Assembly (NCBI GenBank): GCA_002366635.1
Contig: DFBN01000087.1
Span: 1-6,529, forward strand
Length of the DNA stretch: 6,529 nt
Origin: Caldifarciminota bacterium UBA3079
GTDB taxonomy: Bacteria > Hydrothermota > Tepidihabitantia > Tepidihabitantales > Tepidihabitantaceae
Direction of reading: 5' to 3'
Of this stretch, positions 1 to 6,448 are shown piece after piece; the first letter of the stretch is position 1; the number at the start of each line of letters is the position of its first letter. A program made the position numbers and the translations under genes. A model generated the notes under the pieces. That model was not told the origin of the DNA. It saw only the letters and a list, made by a program, of their open reading frames with translations, and did no database searches.

Positions 1-1
1 C

Positions 2-3000
2 TGGACCGCTTCACCTTTGGGCACAATCGCAGTCACTTGCTCTACCGCACTCGAAGGCGATACATTCCCAGAAAACGACACGGCCTCGACTACTGTCAAT
101 GTCATTGCCAGAGTGGATGCAGCACTCACCGCAATCCTTGCACCGACCGGTACTGTAGACTCAAGCACAGTAATCACCCCGATGGTCATAGTCACCAATA
201 ATGGCACAAGGACAGAATCAATACCCGTGCGCATGGCGATAGCTCCTGCATATGAAGAATTAAGCTCCATACAACTGGCACCAAGTAAAACCGACACCCT
301 GACCTTTGCCAACTGGATTGCCCAGCCAGTCGGCATCCACGCGGTTGTCGCCAATACCTATCTGGCGGATGATGAGAATCCCGATAATGATACTGCATTC
401 GGCTCGGTAACTGTCCGGCAATTAGTGGATGCAGCTCCTCTTGCAATCATCAGACCTGCCGGCACAGTCGATTCAGGAACCGTAGTAGTTCCGTTGGCAC
501 GAGTCGTCAACTATTCTTCAAGTTCCCAGACTGTACCGGTCCTGTTCACTATAAACGATGGATATTCTGATGTTGCGCTCATACATCTGGGTCCAGGAGA
601 AAACGATACTGTCCGCTTCGATGCGTGGACTGCAACCATTTCGGGAACAAACGCAATCCGCTGTTCGACCGCACTTGAAGGGGACCAGTATCCAGAGAAT
701 GATACATTGAGTTCCCAAGTATTCGTCCGCCGGTTTGTCGATGCAGCCGTCAGAACCATTGTTTCTCCGACAGGTATAGTTGATTCAGGCACAGTTGTCA
801 ACCCGCGTGCTATTGTTTCAAACCTAGGGACCGGACCCCGTCCGATTCCAGTTTTCATGTGGGTCGGTGATGAATATCAAGACTTCATTACAATCGTAGT
901 CCCACCCAGCGGATCGGACACAGTCACATTTGCAGAATGGATTGCGTCTCCACCCGGCTGGCAAACGGTCCGCTGCTCAACCGCACTCGCTGGCGATGAG
1001 AATCCGGATAACGACCAGCTTATCGATTCAGTTCTGGTCAATGCGCATATTGATGCCGCCGCAATAGAAATCATCTCACCTGTCGGCACTGTGGATTCGG
1101 GCACCGTCATCATACCGTGCGCAAAAGTCGCCAACTTCGGGACAAGCCCAGCCGCCATCCCTGTACAGTTATCTATTGGCTCCAGTTACACCGATACTAC
1201 CAGTGTTGATGTAGCACCCGGCGAAACCGCAACCGTCTTCTTCCTAGGCTGGACCGCTTCTCCACTGGGTATGTTCCAGGTCCGCTGTTCAACAATGCTT
1301 GCCGGCGATGAAAACCCCGGAAACGATACCGCAACTTCGGTAGTAACAGTAATCACCCATGTCGATGCAGCCGTCACCGCAATCCTTGCTCCGGTTGGGC
1401 CGATAGATTCAGGCACGGTCGTCACTCCAACAGCCAGAATCATCAACAACTCAATGGGTCCAAAGCTTATCCCTGTGCGTCTGCAAATCGGGGATTTCTA
1501 CTCAGACACTCGATTGAAACAATTACCGCCAGCCGAGGAAGACACGGTCCAGTTTGCTCCCTGGTATGCAACCCAACTCGGAACTCACGCCGTTCGCTGC
1601 TCAACTGCCTTAGCTGGAGATGAGAACCCTGAAAATGACACGTTAAGTGTATCTACTAATGTCAGGGTCAGGGTAGATGCAGCGGTGACTGAAATAATAG
1701 CACCGGTCGGAATCATCGATTCCGGCTCTGTTATCGTCCCACAGGCGACAGTGAAAAATAACAGCGCTCATTCCAAATCAATTCCGGTCCACATGCTCAT
1801 CGGTGCTTCTTACTGGGAATCCACTGCTGTTTTCGCCGAACCGGGCTCAAGCCAAACTGTAGCATTTCCTGAATGGACTGCCCGCGTAGCCGGAACATTT
1901 GCTGTTTGCTGTTCGGTCAGCCTCGCCGGAGACCTCAAGCCAGCCAACGATACACTGCGCGACTCAGTTATTGTCGCCACAAGACATGATGTAGGGTGCT
2001 ACAGGATTCTAGTACCAACCGGCACAATAGACTCAGGGACTATAGTGATACCGAAAGCGATGGTTGCCAATTACGGCATCGGGCCAGAATTTATCCCGGT
2101 CCATATGGCCATCGGCCCTATTTATGCGGATACGCAATTCGTGAACATCAACGCCGGTGAATCTACGCTTGTTTCTTTCTCTTCCTGGATAGCAAGCCCA
2201 ACCGGAATGCTGTCGGTCCGGTGTTCTACCGCACTTGCTGCAGATACTATCACTGGCAATGACCAGACTATTGACTCTGTCCTTGTAATAACCCACCCTG
2301 ACGCAGCGGTTACCGACCTGTACGCACCGGTTGGCAGAGTGGATTCTGGCACGGTCATCACGCCGTTTGCCCGAGTATGCAATTACGGAACATCACCGGC
2401 AACGGTTCCAGTCATCATGTGCATCGGTGATTTCTATGAACAGACCCGTCTCAAATGCCTGGGTATCGGTGCCAAAGATACAGTTCTTTTCCCGGACTGG
2501 ACCGCTTCACCACTTGGGACCCATACGGTCCGCTGCTCGACAGCACTTACAGGAGATGAAAACCCGGCCAACGATTACAAAACCGATTCTGTAACGGTCA
2601 ATGCCTTCAGAGACGCCGCCACAATCGCAATCATCTCGCCTGCTGGACGGGTGGATTCCGGGACAACTGTCATTCCCAAAGCGATAGTAGCAAACTATGG
2701 CACGTCTCCAGGCTTTGTGCCGGTGCGAATGTGCATCGGCCCGGATTACGATTCGGTCACCACCAAGTTGGTGCGGCCCGGTACGCAAGATACAATAACG
2801 TTCCCGGCCTGGAGTGCAATTCTGGCAGGAAATCATGCAGTCCGCTGCTCCACCGAACTACGAAACGATTATCACAATGAGAATGATTATCTTGATGGCA
2901 TAGTTGCGGTAGTCGTAAGGAAAGATGCAGCCTGCCTTGAAATCCAGAGTCCGAAAGGCGTGCTTGATTCGGGCACCGTGGTAACCCCGGTTGTCCGCAT

Positions 3001-3850
3001 CGCCAACTACTCAACCGGCAATATGGAAATACCTCTTTTCCTGCGTATCGGGTCGGATTACTTCTATTCGCGGCGTAAGACCCTCAACCCCGGTCAGGCC
3101 GACACAGTAATCTTCCGCAACTGGCAAGCCCATCCGCACGGCTATATTGCTGTGACCTGTTCAACGGCCTTGGCAGGTGACGAGTACCCGAAGAACAACG
3201 CTCTTCACGAAATGGTTTATGTCCAGCACCAGCTTGACGCTGCGGTTACCGGAATAATCGTTCCGGTCGGGTCGGTTGACTCTGGCCACAGCATAATTCC
3301 CAAAGCCTGGATAGCCAATTACAGTCCCGGCCCGGTGTCGGTCCCTGTCGAGATGCGAATCGGCGACTTTTACTCCTCAATGCGCACCAAGCTATTACCA
3401 TCCGGCGGTTCAGACACAGTCTACTTTGAAACCTGGCTAGCAACAGAAATCGGCCGCCACACAGTCAGATGCACAACCCACCTGGATATGGACGAAAACC
3501 CGGCAAACGATTTCAAGGATGCACAGGTTGACATTCAGTGGCACGATGCGGCATGTATCAACATCATTGCTCCGACCCACACAATCATGGTAGGCGACAC
3601 CGTAATACCCAAAGCAATAATAAGTAACCTTGGAACCATGCACGAAAAGGTCCCGACGGTATTCCGTATAGGCAACACTTACGCACACCTTGCATATGCC
3701 GATTCACTCGCCCCTGGTGATTCAGCAGAACTGACATTCGCGCCCTGGGTAGCGGAGAAAGGCGAGTTCAATGCAAGCTGCTCAACCGCACTCCATATCG
3801 ATATGGACCCGGTAAACGACAAAAAGGAAATATCCATCTTCGGCGTCGAG
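2..3850 (+). repeat. Tandem array of 312-bp coding repeats (104-aa CARDB-like units), 12 complete plus one partial
   Basis: Complete units begin at 113, 425, 737, 1049, 1361, 1673, 1985, 2297, 2609, 2921, 3233 and 3542, marked by the xDAA-type opening (VDAA, IDAA, HDVG, PDAA and similar). Bases 2-112 are the last 37 codons of a preceding unit. Ten successive intervals are exactly 312 bp; unit 11 is 309 bp and unit 12 (ending 3850) is 309 bp. Protein units are diverged but share Asp-Ser-Gly near positions 16-18, Asn-Tyr/Asn-Phe near 29-30, Ile-Gly-x-x-Tyr near 43-47, Trp68, Cys80 and the GDENPxND loop near 86-93. Unit 12 is the most degenerate: it lacks DSG, and its Trp is shifted by one residue with a compensating deletion before Cys80. 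The shared motifs are visible directly; assignment to CARDB (Pfam PF07705 style) is from family knowledge, not a search. Confidence 0.95.
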
Positions 3851-4675
3851 CGGTCTGTTATCCTTGAACCAGACTCCGCAACATTGGCATCTCCTGGTGC
3901 CACTGTTGACTACGCTCTCACTTGCATCAATAACGGAAACGCCGCTGATACTATAGACATCACGAACCGCAACACGCGTAACGGCTGGGAAGTCCAGTTC
4001 TTCGATTCCACCGGCAATAACCAGCTTCCCGACCTCAATAGGAATTCCATTCCCGATATTGGTTCGGTTTCATCCGGTGACACAGTCCAATTCATCTGTC
4101 GAATCACGGTTCCGATTACTGAACTCGGCAGGGTCACAGATTCAACCGAAGTCAGGGCCATATCCGGCGACAACAGCCAAACCTGGGACAACGCACATCT
4201 CCTCACTACAGTAAAGCCTGTCGCTGACATCTTGATCGACCCCGACCGTCATGGCGAAACCGCACCAGGCCAAACCAAAACCTACCGATTCACTATCACC
4301 AATCTGGGCAATATCGAAGATTACGCCGACCTGGTATTCTCGTCGGTTAAAAACCGGTGGATTCACAAACTGACCGGTGGAGATGGAAAAGAACTCAATG
4401 ACCGGAACCGCAATGGTCGGCCTGATGCCGGTCCCATAACTCCGCTCGGCGGCACCAAGGAAATATCATTTCTTGTAACACCGGACCAGCGCGCCGGGGT
4501 CGGCGAACAGGATACCAGCTACATCACTGCAATATCCTTTGCAGACGAAAATGTGCGTGACCAGGTAACTGCAGTAACCTTGATTGCTGGCTCGGTTACC
4601 GACCTGATAGTAGAACCAGACCAGGGGCACGCCCACAGAGGCATCAAACATATCATAATCGAACCACGGAAATGA
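2..4675 (+). CDS. Giant secreted/surface repeat protein (CARDB-like repeats plus two NEW3-like domains), 5'-partial
   Basis: The reading frame is open from the left edge: codons from position 2 (W-T-A-S-P-L-G) continue the repeat pattern, so the TTG at 17 is not a start. 1557 residues are visible. Residues 1-37 end one repeat, residues 38-1283 are 12 full repeats of 103-104 residues, 1284-1406 and 1407-1531 are two NEW3-like (alpha-galactosidase-associated) beta-sandwich domains, and 1532-1557 is a short tail. Repeats carry 'P.G.VDSGT', 'IPV...IG..Y', a Trp near position 68, 'VRCSTAL' and an acidic 'GDENP.ND' loop, which fits CARDB-type adhesion/scaffold modules. Each NEW3-like domain has an Asp/Asn-rich loop (PDLNRNSIPD, NDRNRNGRPD) of Ca-binding type. 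The N-terminus and signal peptide lie outside the window. No C-terminal membrane segment, LPXTG motif or recognisable type IX sorting domain is seen. An extracellular structural or adhesive role is inferred; no catalytic motif was found. Confidence 0.9.
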   Translation, partial: WTASPLGTIAVTCSTALEGDTFPENDTASTTVNVIARVDAALTAILAPTGTVDSSTVITPMVIVTNNGTRTESIPVRMAIAPAYEELSSIQLAPSKTDTLTFANWIAQPVGIHAVVANTYLADDENPDNDTAFGSVTVRQLVDAAPLAIIRPAGTVDSGTVVVPLARVVNYSSSSQTVPVLFTINDGYSDVALIHLGPGENDTVRFDAWTATISGTNAIRCSTALEGDQYPENDTLSSQVFVRRFVDAAVRTIVSPTGIVDSGTVVNPRAIVSNLGTGPRPIPVFMWVGDEYQDFITIVVPPSGSDTVTFAEWIASPPGWQTVRCSTALAGDENPDNDQLIDSVLVNAHIDAAAIEIISPVGTVDSGTVIIPCAKVANFGTSPAAIPVQLSIGSSYTDTTSVDVAPGETATVFFLGWTASPLGMFQVRCSTMLAGDENPGNDTATSVVTVITHVDAAVTAILAPVGPIDSGTVVTPTARIINNSMGPKLIPVRLQIGDFYSDTRLKQLPPAEEDTVQFAPWYATQLGTHAVRCSTALAGDENPENDTLSVSTNVRVRVDAAVTEIIAPVGIIDSGSVIVPQATVKNNSAHSKSIPVHMLIGASYWESTAVFAEPGSSQTVAFPEWTARVAGTFAVCCSVSLAGDLKPANDTLRDSVIVATRHDVGCYRILVPTGTIDSGTIVIPKAMVANYGIGPEFIPVHMAIGPIYADTQFVNINAGESTLVSFSSWIASPTGMLSVRCSTALAADTITGNDQTIDSVLVITHPDAAVTDLYAPVGRVDSGTVITPFARVCNYGTSPATVPVIMCIGDFYEQTRLKCLGIGAKDTVLFPDWTASPLGTHTVRCSTALTGDENPANDYKTDSVTVNAFRDAATIAIISPAGRVDSGTTVIPKAIVANYGTSPGFVPVRMCIGPDYDSVTTKLVRPGTQDTITFPAWSAILAGNHAVRCSTELRNDYHNENDYLDGIVAVVVRKDAACLEIQSPKGVLDSGTVVTPVVRIANYSTGNMEIPLFLRIGSDYFYSRRKTLNPGQADTVIFRNWQAHPHGYIAVTCSTALAGDEYPKNNALHEMVYVQHQLDAAVTGIIVPVGSVDSGHSIIPKAWIANYSPGPVSVPVEMRIGDFYSSMRTKLLPSGGSDTVYFETWLATEIGRHTVRCTTHLDMDENPANDFKDAQVDIQWHDAACINIIAPTHTIMVGDTVIPKAIISNLGTMHEKVPTVFRIGNTYAHLAYADSLAPGDSAELTFAPWVAEKGEFNASCSTALHIDMDPVNDKKEISIFGVERSVILEPDSATLASPGATVDYALTCINNGNAADTIDITNRNTRNGWEVQFFDSTGNNQLPDLNRNSIPDIGSVSSGDTVQFICRITVPITELGRVTDSTEVRAISGDNSQTWDNAHLLTTVKPVADILIDPDRHGETAPGQTKTYRFTITNLGNIEDYADLVFSSVKNRWIHKLTGGDGKELNDRNRNGRPDAGPITPLGGTKEISFLVTPDQRAGVGEQDTSYITAISFADENVRDQVTAVTLIAGSVTDLIVEPDQGHAHRGIKHIIIEPRK
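3851..4594 (+). other. Two tandem NEW3-like domains with Ca-binding type loops (within the giant CDS)
   Basis: Domain A (3851-4219) opens 'SVILEPDSATLASPG' and domain B (4220-4594) opens 'ADILIDPDRHGETAPG'. Both continue with a 'T...NLGN/NNGNAxD' strand, which is the usual look of NEW3/DUF11-like beta-sandwich modules at the C-terminal end of secreted proteins. Both place an Asp/Asn-rich loop at the same spot (LPDLNRNSIPDIG and LNDRNRNGRPDAG), resembling the D-x-N-x-N-G calcium loops of thrombospondin type 3 or dockerin repeats. Their shared order shows an internal duplication. Family naming is by recognition only. Confidence 0.7.
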
Positions 4676-4711
4676 AACGCAATCGATTCGGCAGCAGCAA
4701 ACCGGTTCCAA

Positions 4712-4726
4712 GACGCAAAGTGCGTC
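4712..4726 (+). other. Small perfect hairpin in the gap between the first two genes
   Basis: GACGCA - AAG - TGCGTC forms a perfect 6-bp stem with a 3-base loop, 37 bases after the stop of the repeat protein gene. It is flanked on both sides by GGTTCC (4704-4709 and 4727-4732), and an 8-bp palindrome AACCGGTT lies just upstream (4700-4707). No U-tract follows, so it is not a typical intrinsic terminator. It could be an mRNA processing or stability element, a weak attenuator, or chance. Confidence 0.35.
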
Positions 4727-4788
4727 GGTTCCGCCTCGAATTGATGCGCCCGTTCAGAACATCCCTATGCAGTCTCCAAAGGCTGCTC

Positions 4789-4794
4789 AGGAGG
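4789..4794 (+). promoter_or_regulatory. Ribosome binding site AGGAGG for the PorV-like gene
   Basis: AGGAGG ends 8 bases before the ATG at 4803, an ideal spacing. The in-frame ATG at 4767 has no purine-rich element upstream (CAGAACATCCCT), and the ATG at 4809 would be 14 bases away. This decides the start at 4803. Confidence 0.85.
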
Positions 4795-4802
4795 AACAGA
4801 AA

Positions 4803-6296
4803 ATGGCTATGGACTTGTTGTTACTCTCAATCTTAGCGTTCTTCGGCCGGGGAAATATCGGAACGACGGCGTTTCCCCTGCTTAAAGTCCCGGTAGGCCC
4901 GCGTGCTTGCGCGATGGGAGAAACTTACACCGGCCTGGTAGATGATGTCAATTCACTGTTTTGGAATCCCGCAGGCTTGGGTCATCTCAGCAACATCCAG
5001 TTCGGGTTTTCCCATCATGAATGGTTTGCACAAACCCGCGACGAAAACCTGGGGGCTTCTTTCCCTCTTGGCCCGGGATGCCTTGGAATCGGTGCGGTCT
5101 ATTCGGCAACCGAAGGTATCGAAATCTGGAACCCCGAAAATAATCAAACTGAGGAAACATCCATCCGATGCGGTTATGCCGCGCTCGGCTATGGAATCGG
5201 AATTACCCCAAAAATCCTTTGCGGCCTGTCAGTCAAAGGCCTGTATGACCAACTCACTGAAAACGCAGGGACTGGAGCCTGTGCCGACATCGGACTATTG
5301 TATAAACCGATACGTCAACTTGGCATCGGACTGACTGGCCAGAACCTCGGATTGGGCATGCACTACGGCTCTGAAAAGTTTCCCTTACCGATTATGGTGA
5401 AGCTAGGATTGAGCTATACCCAATCGCGGTTCTGCCTGCTGTTTGATGCCAATGCTCCGCGAGACAATATTCCAAACTTCCATCTTGGCGGTGAATATCT
5501 GCTTAACAGATTTGTGACACTACGCAGTGGCTTGCGGTTTGGACCGCAAGACTGGCGTTCTCTCAGTTGGCCTTCAATCTTCACCGCAGGGTGCGGCTTT
5601 CACTACGACCGGTTCATACTTGACTACGCCTTGGTGCCATACGGCCCGCTCGGCATGACACACCGCATCGCCGTGCGCATGAGTCTACACCCGACCTTTC
5701 TCGGACGCGTCCGTCTCCATGCCATTGAATTCAAGACCAATCAACCACTACAAGCCCGATTCAAACTCGAAGGAACTCAGCAAGGCAACTCCAGCACTGA
5801 TGAGAACGGAACATTTGCGCTTGAAGGCATCGAGCCGGGCTGGCTCAAGGTAACTGCCGACGCTGACGGCTATAACCCGGCAACCGAATCAATCCTTGTT
5901 GAACCACGAACCACCCGTAACCTTAAGTTCATCCTGCACAAATCAGGCACGGGCTCGCTGTGGGGTGCGGTTTACGATGCCGCCACGCGCCGGACTCTGT
6001 CCGCTCAGGTAGATTACGACGGACCGGTACAAGGTAGCCTCGAGACCGACAAGATTGAAGGAAGCTTTATACTCCGCAAGCTCCCGGCCGGTAACTACGA
6101 TATAACAATCACTCCGCTTGACAGCCTCTTCCAGAAGCAATCCACGACCATTACCATCGAACCGGGGAAATTGACATCTCAGATATTCATGCTTGAGCGC
6201 GCGTTGCATGAAATCGCCACCGATTCATTGCTGCAAGACACCCTCAGAACCAAAACTGTGCCTGACGAACACCCAAGGAAAAATAAAAATCAGTGA
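4803..6296 (+). CDS. PorV/UPF0164-like outer-membrane beta-barrel with two C-terminal carboxypeptidase-regulatory-like domains
   Basis: The product is 497 residues from ATG 4803, chosen for the AGGAGG site 8 bases upstream. Residues 5-15 (LLLLSILAFFG) form a short hydrophobic signal core, although the n-region lacks Lys/Arg and the cleavage site is not obvious. Residues 31-60 carry the PorV/PorQ/UPF0164 hallmark: 'GPRACAMGETYTGLVDDVNSLFWNPAGLG'-type text, key residues G-x-R-x-x-x-M-G and D-D-V-x-S-L-x-W-N-P-A-G. Alternating beta strands follow to residue 295, closing with 'DYALVPYGPLGMTHRIAV', the usual barrel end. Residues about 300-380 and 384-465 are two carboxypeptidase-regulatory-like sandwiches ('TDENGTFALEGIEPGWLKVTADADGY' type text; 'EGSFILRKLPAGNYDITI'). 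The tail (466-497) is polar. PorV proteins act in type IX secretion in Bacteroidota, but many UPF0164 homologues have no known role. Co-transcription with the repeat protein gene suggests a surface-display link (inference). Confidence 0.85.
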   Translation: MAMDLLLLSILAFFGRGNIGTTAFPLLKVPVGPRACAMGETYTGLVDDVNSLFWNPAGLGHLSNIQFGFSHHEWFAQTRDENLGASFPLGPGCLGIGAVYSATEGIEIWNPENNQTEETSIRCGYAALGYGIGITPKILCGLSVKGLYDQLTENAGTGACADIGLLYKPIRQLGIGLTGQNLGLGMHYGSEKFPLPIMVKLGLSYTQSRFCLLFDANAPRDNIPNFHLGGEYLLNRFVTLRSGLRFGPQDWRSLSWPSIFTAGCGFHYDRFILDYALVPYGPLGMTHRIAVRMSLHPTFLGRVRLHAIEFKTNQPLQARFKLEGTQQGNSSTDENGTFALEGIEPGWLKVTADADGYNPATESILVEPRTTRNLKFILHKSGTGSLWGAVYDAATRRTLSAQVDYDGPVQGSLETDKIEGSFILRKLPAGNYDITITPLDSLFQKQSTTITIEPGKLTSQIFMLERALHEIATDSLLQDTLRTKTVPDEHPRKNKNQ

Positions 6297-6374
6297 TTCG
6301 CACAAGCATATCATTCAACAGCATAATCTCCTATTAGCATATTTCTCTCACCGATTCAGGGATGAACAAAAATT

Positions 6375-6384
6375 GTGAAATCAC
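6375..6384. promoter_or_regulatory. Possible operator: GTGA-AA-TCAC inverted repeat upstream of the -35 box
   Basis: A 4-bp inverted repeat with a 2-base centre lies 10 bases upstream of the TTGACA box, where an activator or repressor dimer could sit. The half-site resembles the CRP/FNR family core, but the spacing is not that of CRP (TGTGA-N6-TCACA). Such a short palindrome may be chance. A second imperfect element, TGATG-CTTGA-CATCA (6389-6403), overlaps the -35. Confidence 0.25.
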
Positions 6385-6394
6385 CAAATGATGC

Positions 6395-6422
6395 TTGACA
6401 TCACAAAAGAAAAACATAAGAT
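6395..6422 (+). promoter_or_regulatory. Sigma70-type promoter for the lysine-rich protein gene
   Basis: A perfect -35 box TTGACA (6395-6400) is followed after 16 bases by TAAGAT (6417-6422), a 4/6 match to the -10 consensus. Transcription would start near 6429, leaving an untranslated leader of only about 20 bases with the Shine-Dalgarno inside it. The A-rich spacer and nearby consensus ribosome binding site suggest high expression (inference). The promoter is not of the Bacteroidota TTTG/TAnnTTTG type. Confidence 0.65.
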
Positions 6423-6437
6423 GAACACGTAACAACA

Positions 6438-6445
6438 AAGGAGGT
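6438..6445 (+). promoter_or_regulatory. Full-consensus Shine-Dalgarno AAGGAGGT
   Basis: AAGGAGGT is complementary over 8 bases to the canonical 16S rRNA 3' end and lies 3 bases before the ATG at 6449 (4 bases after the GGAGG core), slightly short but efficient spacing. It fixes the start of the last gene. Confidence 0.85.
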
Positions 6446-6448
6446 CTG

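Larger units (their letters stand above)
6297..6448 (+). other. AT-rich intergenic region
   Basis: These 152 bases separate the barrel gene from the lysine-rich gene. The right half holds a near-palindrome, a promoter and a ribosome binding site, annotated separately. No GC-rich stem with a T-run that would make an intrinsic terminator for the upstream gene is visible, so transcription may read through or end by another mechanism. Confidence 0.7.

Noticed and set aside
17..19. TTG as the start of the large protein
   Set aside because: The frame is open to the left edge, and codons 2-16 (W-T-A-S-P) match the repeat pattern seen in other units, so the real start is upstream of the window.
511..1449. 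Regularly spaced minus-strand open frames (511-858, 877-1158, 1186-1449, and again near 2122-2382)
   Set aside because: They lie opposite the repeats and recur because the repeats do. Their translations show no independent domain and no ribosome binding sites were noted.
2..3850. CRISPR array or non-coding satellite
   Set aside because: The 312-bp period is entirely coding, in one frame, with diverged units and no spacer/repeat alternation.
4672..4836. 54-codon Arg-rich frame whose ATG overlaps the large gene's stop (ATGA)
   Set aside because: It has only a weak upstream purine stretch, overlaps the start of the barrel gene out of frame, and its composition (RRKVRRFRLELMRPFR) looks like a shadow of the Gln/Pro-rich frame beside it. 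It is kept only as part of the possible frameshift question.
6193..6378. 61-codon + strand frame overlapping the end of the barrel gene
   Set aside because: It begins inside the barrel gene in another frame and has no ribosome binding site or recognisable content.
6375..6384. CRP binding site
   Set aside because: The half-sites are 2 bases apart, whereas CRP sites need 6, so only a generic possible operator is annotated.
6297..6394. Intrinsic terminator after the barrel gene
   Set aside because: No stem of useful length followed by a T-run could be found by eye.
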